A program made the translations under genes and the position numbers. A model generated the notes under the pieces. The model did no database searches, was not told where the DNA came from, and worked only from the letters and a program-made list of their open reading frames with translations. A stretch of DNA of 64,000 nt from Pedobacter sp. BS3 (lineage in GTDB: Bacteria > Bacteroidota > Bacteroidia > Sphingobacteriales > Sphingobacteriaceae): NCBI RefSeq assembly GCF_008274585.1, contig NZ_VTRT01000008.1, positions 124,001 to 188,000 on the forward strand, written 5' to 3'. Shown in pieces: positions 53,717 to 61,297 of this stretch (position 1 is the stretch's first letter; every line of letters begins with the position of its first letter).

Positions 53717-54172
53717 TCACTGAGATTTAACGGCCTCCACCCCAAAACGGTTTAAAAAATCTACGCCTTCATCGCTGGACAAGCCTTTATAAGCTGCATA
53801 GGATTCCTTGTAAATCACTTTTTTGATACCCGATGAGAATATCAGCCGGGCACATGGCAAACAGGGCGATAAGGTGACATACAAGGTTGATCCGGCTAAC
53901 TCAGCACCGTTCTTTACCGCATATAGAATAGCGTTTTCCTCGGCATGAAGCGCCAGCGAGCAACTGCCACGGGCATCCCGCGGACAACCGGTTTCCGGCC
54001 ACTCCTCATCGCAATTGTGCGTCCCTGCCGGCGGACCATTATACCCGATAGATATAATGCGGGTATCTTTGGTCAGCACTGCTCCCACCTGGGCTTTCAC
54101 ACAATGCGACCGCCGGGCCAGGTTAGCTGCCAGATCCATAAAAATAGTTTCAAATGCCGGCTTCTGTATCAT
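53717..54172 (-). CDS. dCMP/cytidine deaminase family protein (ComEB-like)
   Basis: 151 residues from the ATG at 54172. It deaminates dCMP to dUMP for thymidylate synthesis. The zinc site is H76-A-E78 (HAEENAIL) with C104 and C107 (SPCLPC). The substrate-loop motifs AVLTKDTRIISIGYNGPPAG and HNCDEEWPETGCPRD are typical of the dCMP deaminase/ComEB group. The longer frame to 54238 adds a hydrophobic stretch (VSAITLISILLM) that is not part of the family and overlaps the end of the neighbouring gene, so the shorter start is chosen. Confidence 0.92.
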   Translation of the reverse strand: MIQKPAFETIFMDLAANLARRSHCVKAQVGAVLTKDTRIISIGYNGPPAGTHNCDEEWPETGCPRDARGSCSLALHAEENAILYAVKNGAELAGSTLYVTLSPCLPCARLIFSSGIKKVIYKESYAAYKGLSSDEGVDFLNRFGVEAVKSQ

Positions 54173-54215
54173 TAATAAAATGCTGATCAATGTAATGGCG
54201 CTAACATAACTATTT

Positions 54216-55355
54216 TTATAGATTACCGGAAGCTTCATCCAGCCATTCCCAATAATTTTCCCGGTGGATAACTTGTGTTATAGCCGGTTTATAGGTTTCT
54301 ATAAACACTTTCGGGAAACGAACTTTTATATCAGGCTTCCATTTCAGTTCAAAAGCCCTGAGTATTCCATCCTGTTCTTCAAGATAATCCACTTCAGCCT
54401 GGCTCCTGTTTCTCCAAAAATATGTATTCCCGGAGAAACCGCTATAAGCCAGTTGCTTTTTCCGTTCACTGATAATAAAGTTCTCCCACAATGCGCCTGT
54501 ATCATTACGCTGGCTTAACGGAGAAAAGTTATTAATTATGGTATTTCTTACGCCATTATCATAAAAATATATTTTCCGGGTGCTGTTTATTTCATTACGC
54601 AGGTTCCTGGAAAAAGGAGGAAGCCGAAAGATTACAAACGTTTTTTCCAGCAGGTCTATGTAAGCGCTCACTGTTGCCTTATCGGCGCCAACAGCCTGTG
54701 CAAGCTCATTGTAAGAAACCTCGCTACCTACCTGCCAGGCCAAAGCCTGTAAGAGTTTCAACAATAATTCCGGTCTTCTGATACCGCCTGATTCCAATAT
54801 GTCTTTGTACAAATAGCTTCCGGCCAGATTGCTCAGAATTTCCTTTGCATTATGCGGATGGGTAATGACCTCCGGATACATGCCCGTGATCAAAAAATTT
54901 TCTAACAGAGGTAATGTTTTGGCAAACGATTCATGCTCCCTGATCTCCAGCCACGATAAAGGATACAAACGGTACTCCCACTTGCGTCCGGTAAGGGGCT
55001 CATTGATCTTACCGGCCAATTCCAGGGCCGAAGATCCTGAAATAAATAATTGAATATCTTTTTTTGCATCAATGATCATTTTAGCGCTCAGCCCTATATT
55101 TTCCATCCGCTGCGCCTCGTCTATTACAATTACTTTGTAATTACCAATATAGCGGTTAATAAATGCCTGGGTTGGATTGCTCCATAATAAACGGGTTTCA
55201 GGATCATCACCATTAATGAGCAAATAATTGCCTAATGATGCTGCTATTTCAGTGATCAGGGTAGTTTTACCAACCTGTCGGGGCCCTAACAAAATGATCG
55301 CTTTTTTATAATCAATTTTATGAACAAGTACATCTTTTAAAGTTCTGTTTATCAT
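54216..55355 (-). CDS. AAA ATPase with DUF4143 domain
   Basis: 379 residues. The N-terminal AAA domain has Walker A GPRQVGKTT at 23-31, Walker B YKVIVIDEAQRM and sensor LFISGSSALEL. A winged helix (YNELAQAVGADKATVSAYID) and a C-terminal DUF4143/PD-(D/E)XK-like domain follow (FWRNRSQAEVDYLEEQDG and AFELKW). These ATPases are abundant and mobile in bacteria and archaea with unclear function. The TATATTTG box at 55376-55383 suggests its own promoter. Confidence 0.9.
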   Translation of the reverse strand: MINRTLKDVLVHKIDYKKAIILLGPRQVGKTTLITEIAASLGNYLLINGDDPETRLLWSNPTQAFINRYIGNYKVIVIDEAQRMENIGLSAKMIIDAKKDIQLFISGSSALELAGKINEPLTGRKWEYRLYPLSWLEIREHESFAKTLPLLENFLITGMYPEVITHPHNAKEILSNLAGSYLYKDILESGGIRRPELLLKLLQALAWQVGSEVSYNELAQAVGADKATVSAYIDLLEKTFVIFRLPPFSRNLRNEINSTRKIYFYDNGVRNTIINNFSPLSQRNDTGALWENFIISERKKQLAYSGFSGNTYFWRNRSQAEVDYLEEQDGILRAFELKWKPDIKVRFPKVFIETYKPAITQVIHRENYWEWLDEASGNL

Positions 55356-55375
55356 ATTTTGGCGATTATATTCTC

Positions 55376-55383
55376 CAAATATA
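55376..55383 (-). promoter_or_regulatory. Candidate -7 box for the DUF4143 ATPase gene
   Basis: On the minus strand it reads TATATTTG, 20 bp before the ATG. Confidence 0.5.
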
Positions 55384-55625
55384 CCAACATTTAGCGAACA
55401 TAATCCCCAAATTATAATTTTTAAAGCTCAATATCAAGGTTAGGGAATAAAGCAAAAACTCAACTAAGCAATATTCAACTGATATACAGTAAGCAACTGA
55501 CTCTAAATATTTTACCGGGCTCCATACTTTTTCCGCATGAAAAAAAGAAACATTTTTCTGCTTTAAACTGTCTATCTTAATTTATTTTGCTTAAAATCGC
55601 AGCTATTAAGAACTAACAGCGCTTA

Positions 55626-56243
55626 ATGATCGAGTCAATTATATCAGGCATTGGGCTGGGAATTGTGCTATCGTTTGTAACAGGCCCCGTATTTTTTGCA
55701 CTCATAAAAACCAGTATCGAGAAAGGTTTTCATGCCGGTCTCTCCCTGGCCGGCGGTGTATTGATGAGCGATATCATCTACGTATCGCTTAGTATTTACG
55801 GCTCCTCTTTCCTGGCCATTGAGCGCCAATACCGCACCCCTATCGGATTGGTCGGCAGCATCATCATGCTAAGCATCGGGGCTTATTACCTGTTCAAAAA
55901 GGTTAAGATCAACTACCAGAAAACTACCTCCAAAAAGCACAATACCGGTTATTTCTTCAAGGGATTTTTGATGTGCATCTTCAACCCGGGGATGTTATTG
56001 TATTGGGTTACCGTAACGGGAGGGGTAATGTCTATCAGTGGAGGGAACCTGAAGCCACAGCAAATACTGCCGTTCTTTGGCTGTATACTGATCACCCAAT
56101 TCAGCATGGACAGCCTGAAAGCCTACTATGCCAATAAGCTGCGCTACCGCATTAAAGAAAACACGCTGGCCTGGTTTAACCGCATTGCAGGAATATTGAT
56201 CATTATTTTCGCCTTCCGGCTGATGTTTGGGGTATTGCATTAA
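55626..56243 (+). CDS. LysE-family amino-acid exporter
   Basis: 205 residues, six transmembrane helices. The LysE/RhtB hallmark is SFVTGPVFFALIKTSIEKGF near residues 17-36, with GGVLMSDIIY and FLMCIFNPGMLLYWVTVTGG. The family exports amino acids or related metabolites. The ATG at 55626 gives a standard N-terminus. It is monocistronic, with a spacer of repeat text after it. Confidence 0.88.
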   Translation: MIESIISGIGLGIVLSFVTGPVFFALIKTSIEKGFHAGLSLAGGVLMSDIIYVSLSIYGSSFLAIERQYRTPIGLVGSIIMLSIGAYYLFKKVKINYQKTTSKKHNTGYFFKGFLMCIFNPGMLLYWVTVTGGVMSISGGNLKPQQILPFFGCILITQFSMDSLKAYYANKLRYRIKENTLAWFNRIAGILIIIFAFRLMFGVLH

Positions 56244-56253
56244 TTCAAAATTC

Positions 56254-56274
56254 AAAAGTTGAACGTAGTGAAAC
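56254..56274. repeat. 21-bp inverted copy of 53682-53702
   Basis: Core GTTGAACGTAGTGAAAC, exact reverse complement of the segment at 53682-53702. It is flanked by ATTCAAAATTCAAA text and CCCCGACTATTCGGG. Confidence 0.75.
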
Positions 56275-56375
56275 CCCGACTATTCGGGATTAAAATTCAA
56301 AATTCAAAAATTGGAAGCTCGTTGTAACGCCAAAACGCGGGCTTACAACCAAACTTCTACTACCGTCCCTGAAAT

Positions 56376-56440
56376 GATTATTTACACCCGAAAACATCAT
56401 CGTATCGCTTTCACCATCCGGTACTTCCCCTTAAGGTATT
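56376..56440 (-). pseudogene. Duplicated 3' end of prmC with its downstream flank
   Basis: About 65 bp at roughly 89% identity to 9686-9748. On the minus strand it reads KFQYLKGKYRMVKAIR and a stop, against DLNGKDRMVKAMR and a stop at the end of PrmC. The homology continues past the stop (TGATGTTTTCGGGT). The open frame closes upstream at about 56470, so it is a fragment with no visible function. Confidence 0.7.
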
Positions 56441-56550
56441 GAAATTTGATCATGGCAATGCCAAACTATCCACCAAAAAAGAAAAGTGGTGATCAATGAA
56501 TTAAAACTCTTTGCACAAATTCAAAACAGAAAAACTGACGCTTTTATCAC

Positions 56551-56558
56551 TATATTTG
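56551..56558 (+). promoter_or_regulatory. -7 promoter box of rnpB
   Basis: TATATTTG, 5 bp before the first base of the RNase P RNA. Confidence 0.55.
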
Positions 56559-56563
56559 CACCT

Positions 56564-56941
56564 GCAAGCCGTTCTATCGCTCAGTCCCCGTAAATGCGGG
56601 ATGGAGAGGAAAGTCCGGGCAACACAGAGCATCCTGCTTCCTAACGGGAAGGCGCCGGTTATACGGTGACGGAAAGTGCCACAGAAAATATACCGCCTGC
56701 TTCGGCATGGTAAGGGTGAAATTGTGAGGTAAGAGCTCACAGCTTTTCCGGGCGACCGGGATTGCGGTAAACCCCAGGAGTTGAAAGACCAAATAAATCC
56801 CGAACCTGGAATGGCTCGTTCCAACGCGGTTCTGCTGCTTTCGGGAAGGGTAGGTCGTTAGAGCCGGTTAGTGATGGCCGGCCCAGATAAATGATAGAAA
56901 TCCGGCTCAGGCCGGATACAGAACCCGGCTTACAGGCTTGC
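56564..56941 (+). ncRNA. rnpB: RNase P RNA (class A)
   Basis: Catalytic RNA of RNase P, which matures tRNA 5' ends. The 5' end GCAAGCC pairs with GGCTTGC at 56935-56941. The conserved core GAGGAAAGTCCGGGC (near 56603) and ACAGAAA segments (near 56682) are present, as is the 3' conserved region with GATAGAAATCCGGCT. A T-run follows the 3' end directly and probably terminates it. About 378 nt, normal for class A. Confidence 0.95.
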
Positions 56942-57027
56942 TTTTTTTACAGACCCAAAACAAACCATATACAATTGTGTTTTAACAACATGTTTAGAAT
57001 TCAGGGGTAAACCCGGCTTAAGCTCTT

Positions 57028-58407
57028 ATGACAAAAATTTTAATTATTGATGATGAGCGGGCTATCCGCAACACCTTACGGGAAATTTTAGAGTACGAAG
57101 ATTATATTGTTGACGATATTGACAATGGCATTGAAGGCCTGGAGCTGATCAAAAAAAATGATTATAACCTGGTTCTGTGCGACATAAAAATGAGTCGTAT
57201 GGATGGCATGGAAGTGCTTACCGAAGGGCTGGCCTTAAAACCGGACCTGCCATTTATCATGATATCCGGCCACGGAACCATAGAAACAGCCGTTGAGGCC
57301 AGCAAAAAAGGTGCGTTCGATTTTATTTCCAAACCGCCCGATTTAAACCGGCTACTAATCACCGTTCGCAATGCGCTCGAAAAAGGGAACCTGGTTACCG
57401 AGACCCGTGTATTAAAACGCAAGGTGAGCAAAACCCGCGAAATACTGGGCGAATCTCCGGCGATATCACGTATCAAGGAAACCATAGATCGCGTTGCCCC
57501 TACCGATGCCCGCGTATTGATTACCGGCGCAAACGGCAGCGGTAAAGAGCTGGTTGCACGATGGCTACACGAAAAATCAAACCGTTCTGGTGCACCGCTT
57601 ATCGAAGTGAATTGTGCTGCCATTCCTTCAGAGCTGATAGAAAGCGAGTTATTCGGGCATGAAAAAGGCTCGTTTACCTCGGCCGTTAAACAGCGCATCG
57701 GTAAGTTCGAGTCGGCCGATGGCGGCACGCTTTTCCTGGATGAAATTGGCGACATGAGTCTTTCGGCACAAGCCAAAGTGCTGCGGGCCTTGCAGGAAAA
57801 TAAGATCACCCGGGTTGGCGGCGAGAAGGAGATTGATGTAAACGTACGTGTGATAGCGGCAACCAATAAGGATTTGCTTAAAGAAATTGAAAACGGCAAT
57901 TTCCGGATGGACCTGTACCATCGCCTGAGTGTGATCATCATTCATGTACCGCCGCTCACCGAACGCAAAGACGATATACCGGTGCTTGCCCAAAGCTTTT
58001 GCGAGGAAATTTGCAGCGACTACGGCATGCCAACCAAAAAATTTACCGAAGGGGCTATCGCAGCATTAAAAACACTTCCCTGGACGGGAAATATCCGCGA
58101 ACTGCGTAATATGGTAGAGCGCCTGATCATCCTGAGCGATAAGAGTATTACCGATGCCGATGTACGGAATTTTGCTAACCCCTCCGTGCCGGGAGGCAGT
58201 ACCGGCGGAGGCACATCATCCACAATGGATTATGACCAGTTTGCCAACTTCCAGGAATATAAAGACCATGCCGAACGCGAATTTATCAAGTATAAGCTGG
58301 AGAAAAACAACTGGAATGTATCAAAAACTGCCGATGATATTGATATTCAACGTAGCCACTTATACAGCAAAATAGAGAAATACGGCCTGAAACGGGTAGA
58401 GCAGTAA
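57028..58407 (+). CDS. NtrC-type sigma-54 response regulator with GSFTSA loop
   Basis: 459 residues. Receiver domain 1-120 with phospho-acceptor D52 (LCDIKMS). AAA+ domain about 140-380 with Walker A GANGSGKE at 167-174 and Walker B GGTLFLDEIGD. C-terminal Fis-type HTH (NVSKTADDIDIQRSHLYSKI). The sigma-54 contact loop, normally GAFTGA, reads GSFTSA at 214-219. It is a lone regulator with no histidine kinase next to it. It should respond to phosphorylation and activate promoters, but dependence on sigma-54 needs proof given the loop change. Confidence 0.92.
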   Translation: MTKILIIDDERAIRNTLREILEYEDYIVDDIDNGIEGLELIKKNDYNLVLCDIKMSRMDGMEVLTEGLALKPDLPFIMISGHGTIETAVEASKKGAFDFISKPPDLNRLLITVRNALEKGNLVTETRVLKRKVSKTREILGESPAISRIKETIDRVAPTDARVLITGANGSGKELVARWLHEKSNRSGAPLIEVNCAAIPSELIESELFGHEKGSFTSAVKQRIGKFESADGGTLFLDEIGDMSLSAQAKVLRALQENKITRVGGEKEIDVNVRVIAATNKDLLKEIENGNFRMDLYHRLSVIIIHVPPLTERKDDIPVLAQSFCEEICSDYGMPTKKFTEGAIAALKTLPWTGNIRELRNMVERLIILSDKSITDADVRNFANPSVPGGSTGGGTSSTMDYDQFANFQEYKDHAEREFIKYKLEKNNWNVSKTADDIDIQRSHLYSKIEKYGLKRVEQ

Positions 58408-58962
58408 GTTTTTTAGTTGTTGATGATCAGAAGCTCATATTACCGGGCTGCTTCTGATCGGAAAACTTTACCAGAGACCGGTCTTTTTAAATTTCATGAA
58501 ATCATGTTTTTATTGCTGTTGGTGGAGACACCGGCAGCGGCTGAGATCAATAGGAATGACGTTACAGAAAAGATTGCTTTGATTGTCTTAAGCAATATTG
58601 CAGCGTTGCAAACGCCGTTTTATGGCATCCCGGTTGCAAATCGGGACGAGCCTGCATCCTGTTTGCGCTCGTTTGCAAAACGAGTGCATAAATCTCCGGC
58701 GTTTGTAATGCCGGTAACAGCTGCCTTTGATTATCTTAAGCAATATTGCAGCGTTGCAAACGCCGTTTTCTGGCATCCCGGTTGCAAATCGGGACGAGCC
58801 TGCGCCTTAACCCGGACTCACGTTAATTTATGTTTTTCTATAAGTAACCAACCTCATCAATTAAAAATCATTTATAATTCTTAATTAAGATAACATTGTT
58901 TCTAATTTTCTTCGAAGTACTGTAATATTATTAATTTCGGTTTCGGTATCTGTCTATATAGC
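58408..58962. repeat. Palindromic repeat spacer with a 148-bp-spaced direct repeat
   Basis: No gene is accepted. A segment starting CTTAAGCAATATTGCAGCGT occurs at 58587 and again at 58735. Each copy (about 69 bp) carries GGCGTTTGCAACGC-type and CCCGGTTGCAAATCGGG palindromes. Between them lies a pair of palindromes also found at 22551-22602. The plus-strand frame 58417-58884 runs across these repeats and is judged spurious. Confidence 0.8.
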
Positions 58963-60216
58963 TTGAATCATATTTGTTTTATTTTCTTAATAACAGGGGT
59001 TGCTGGTTACCTGCTTGTTATTGCATTACTAATCCGTTTTAGTTATGAGCATCGCTTAGCTAATATAATACTGTGCTCAGCCTTTGTTTCTATTATATGG
59101 TGTACGTTAATGTGCCTGTTATTTGTTAGCGGAGAAATAAAACATTATCCAAACTTATTTAATACAGGTATTCCTCTCTACTATCTTTTTGCTCCGGCGG
59201 CTTACCTGTACGTACGGTTACTATTGTCGTCTCAAAAAAGGTTAAAAAAATACGACTGGCTCCATTTAATGCCCTCCATACTGGCGCTTATTGGCATTTT
59301 GCCGTTTATCTTTAAAGGTTCTGCCGATAAACAACGTACTATAAATATGATCGTCCATGATCCCGGCTATTTTTTTACATCTTCTTATTTCATTATCCCT
59401 CAAAAGATCCATTTTCTGATCCGAAAGATCCAGGCTGTTATCTATTTATTTTTTCAATGGAAATTCACGCTTTCTTTTAATAAAGAGAATATGCCCCGGC
59501 CCACTAAGCGTTGGATATATTATTTTAATATATTGGTTTCTTTCCTAACCATAGCCATTGGGATAATGGTTATAAAAGTTTTTTTTATCAAAGACGGTTA
59601 CCTGGGCAGAGAATCGCTTTCTGTATGCATCAGCATAGGTATGTTCAGCTTGGGTATCGGACTGTTCTTCTTCCCTCATCTGCTTTATGATATGAAAGCG
59701 GCATTTACTGCGGATAATATACATCTGCCGGATGGACCATCTTTAACCAGCCCTTTACCCATCCTGGCGGCTTCTGATGAGGTTTACGAAAACAAATTAC
59801 CACAGGAGGACAAGAAAAGTAAAGAATTAATTATAACCGGTAAAGTATTAGCTGATATCATTATAAAACTTGAAGAAAAGCTGGAAAAGCATCAATTATA
59901 TCGCCAAAAAGGACTTACCATATATATGCTCGCCACCCAGTTAAATGTATCTACCAGGAATTTATCATACCTGTTAAACCAGCATTATAAGCTTAGATTT
60001 AATGATTTTATAAACATTTACCGTATCCGGTACGTAAAACAGAAAATAAAAGAAGGCTTTTTAAGCAATCTTACCATAGAGGCTTTAGCCGAAGATGCCG
60101 GTTTTTCATCCAGGAGTACATTCTATACTGTTTTTAAGCGAAAAACGGGTATGTCGCCCGCTGAGTATATTGCCAAACTGCCGGATACCGCCAGCAAAGA
60201 GCTGAAGATACCATAA
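58963..60216 (+). CDS. AraC-family regulator with N-terminal membrane sensor
   Basis: About 417 residues. Seven hydrophobic helices cover about residues 3-240 (FLITGVAGYLLVIALLIRF, ending in GIGLFFFPHLLYDM). The C-terminal 100 residues are an AraC double HTH (TIYMLATQLNVSTRNLSYLL, then NLTIEALAEDAGFSSRSTFY and TVFKRKTGMSPAEY). Such membrane AraC regulators are frequent in Bacteroidota and sense an unknown extracellular cue. No ATG is available before the first helix; TTG at 58963 is the best start. Its spacer to the next gene (375 bp) holds no gene. Confidence 0.85.
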   Translation: MNHICFIFLITGVAGYLLVIALLIRFSYEHRLANIILCSAFVSIIWCTLMCLLFVSGEIKHYPNLFNTGIPLYYLFAPAAYLYVRLLLSSQKRLKKYDWLHLMPSILALIGILPFIFKGSADKQRTINMIVHDPGYFFTSSYFIIPQKIHFLIRKIQAVIYLFFQWKFTLSFNKENMPRPTKRWIYYFNILVSFLTIAIGIMVIKVFFIKDGYLGRESLSVCISIGMFSLGIGLFFFPHLLYDMKAAFTADNIHLPDGPSLTSPLPILAASDEVYENKLPQEDKKSKELIITGKVLADIIIKLEEKLEKHQLYRQKGLTIYMLATQLNVSTRNLSYLLNQHYKLRFNDFINIYRIRYVKQKIKEGFLSNLTIEALAEDAGFSSRSTFYTVFKRKTGMSPAEYIAKLPDTASKELKIP

Positions 60217-60591
60217 ACCCGGTATTTGCCGGCGTATATAGCAGGTTACCGGAGTGTGCTGATATGTCCAAACTACCGTAATCCGGACATAAACACGGCT
60301 TCTTTTTACCGTGACTGATCTTTTTGACGCTTATTTTTGCCTGAACAAATATTCAGATTGAAGAAATGCAAGAAACATTCAGACCTCAGCACGCTAAACA
60401 GAATTATGACCTATTTGAGTTACTCACCCAAACACATAATCAGCCTGCTTTGTAGTAGCCGGAACCTATATGTTTTTACAGGTTTTTTTTTGACAACTAT
60501 AGTTTACAACAGCCTTCATTAGGCCATATATATTTTTCTTTGTATAAGATGAATGCTCTCGATGTTAGCCGAAACTTAATTCTCTCACAAT
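60217..60591. other. Spacer without a gene
   Basis: Only a weak hairpin (ATGTCC/GGACAT, about 60263-60292) and A/T-rich text before the LuxR-type regulator. I see no clear TAnnTTTG box. A short plus-strand frame (60337-60522) lacks coding character. Confidence 0.4.
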
Positions 60592-61215
60592 ATGATATCA
60601 ATAGGAATAATTGACAAAGACACCTACTTTCTATCCAGTCTCAGTAACTATTTAAAGAGGTTTGTTAATTTTAATGTAGAATGCCAGTACCATGATTTAA
60701 ATGAATGTAAAAAGGAGCCCAAAACGTTAGAGAAATTAGATATTTTATTGCTCGACCAAAAAACAATACGTCTTAGTGATATTAAACACCTGAACCAGTA
60801 CACCACGGCAAAGCAGATCTTTTTAACCGACGAGGTTCATCCCAGGGAGCTTATTTCTGTAATTAAGCACGGTGCATCGGGTTACATTTTAAAGACAGGA
60901 AATTTTTACGAGATCTTTAACGCTATTTCTATAGTGCACACCGGGGGATGCGCATTGGGGCCCCAAATAGCTAAGATCATTGTTGATTCGATTAAAAACG
61001 AATCGCACCCGGAATGGCAGGTTTTAACTAAACGCGAACAGGAATTTGCGAGAGAGGTTTTCAAAGGCTTAACTTATAAAGAAATTGCAAATGAGCAGTG
61101 CGTAAGCTTGTCTACCGTTAGCTTTCATTTGCAGAATATTTATTTAAAACTTAATGTTAAATCACGGGCCGAGCTTGTTTCAAAGTATTCTATGATGGAA
61201 TGCTGGAGACATTAA
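60592..61215 (+). CDS. LuxR/NarL-type response regulator with divergent receiver
   Basis: 207 residues. The N-terminal receiver has D8/D10 and the acceptor position D55 in LDILLLDQKT, the T/S position in FLTDE and a Lys in YILKTGNF, so phosphorylation is possible although the domain is diverged. The C-terminal LuxR HTH is clear: LTKREQEFAREVFKGLTYKE followed by IANEQCVSLSTVSFHLQNIY. It is convergent with the PAS protein and shares a terminator with it at 61248-61286. Confidence 0.88.
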   Translation: MISIGIIDKDTYFLSSLSNYLKRFVNFNVECQYHDLNECKKEPKTLEKLDILLLDQKTIRLSDIKHLNQYTTAKQIFLTDEVHPRELISVIKHGASGYILKTGNFYEIFNAISIVHTGGCALGPQIAKIIVDSIKNESHPEWQVLTKREQEFAREVFKGLTYKEIANEQCVSLSTVSFHLQNIYLKLNVKSRAELVSKYSMMECWRH

Positions 61216-61247
61216 TGCATACCCCGGCCTTATCCGGATTTTCTCAG

Positions 61248-61286
61248 CACCCTTTTTCAGATTTTTAAGACATTTGAAAAAGGGTG
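61248..61286. terminator. Bidirectional terminator
   Basis: CACCCTTTTTCA (61248-61259) and TGAAAAAGGGTG (61275-61286) form a perfect 12-bp stem with a 15-nt loop between two convergent genes. Confidence 0.8.
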
Positions 61287-61297
61287 TTCTTATATCC

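Noticed and set aside
53464-53730. An 88-residue plus-strand open frame after the tandem array
   Set aside because: It ends in spacer repeat and overlaps the deaminase gene end; no coding character.
54173-54238. Membrane-anchored form of the dCMP deaminase
   Set aside because: The hydrophobic stretch is outside the family domain and overlaps the 3' end of the neighbouring gene.
58417-58884. A 155-residue plus-strand open frame
   Set aside because: It runs through the palindromic direct repeats, has Cys/His/Arg-rich repeat-derived text and no family resemblance.
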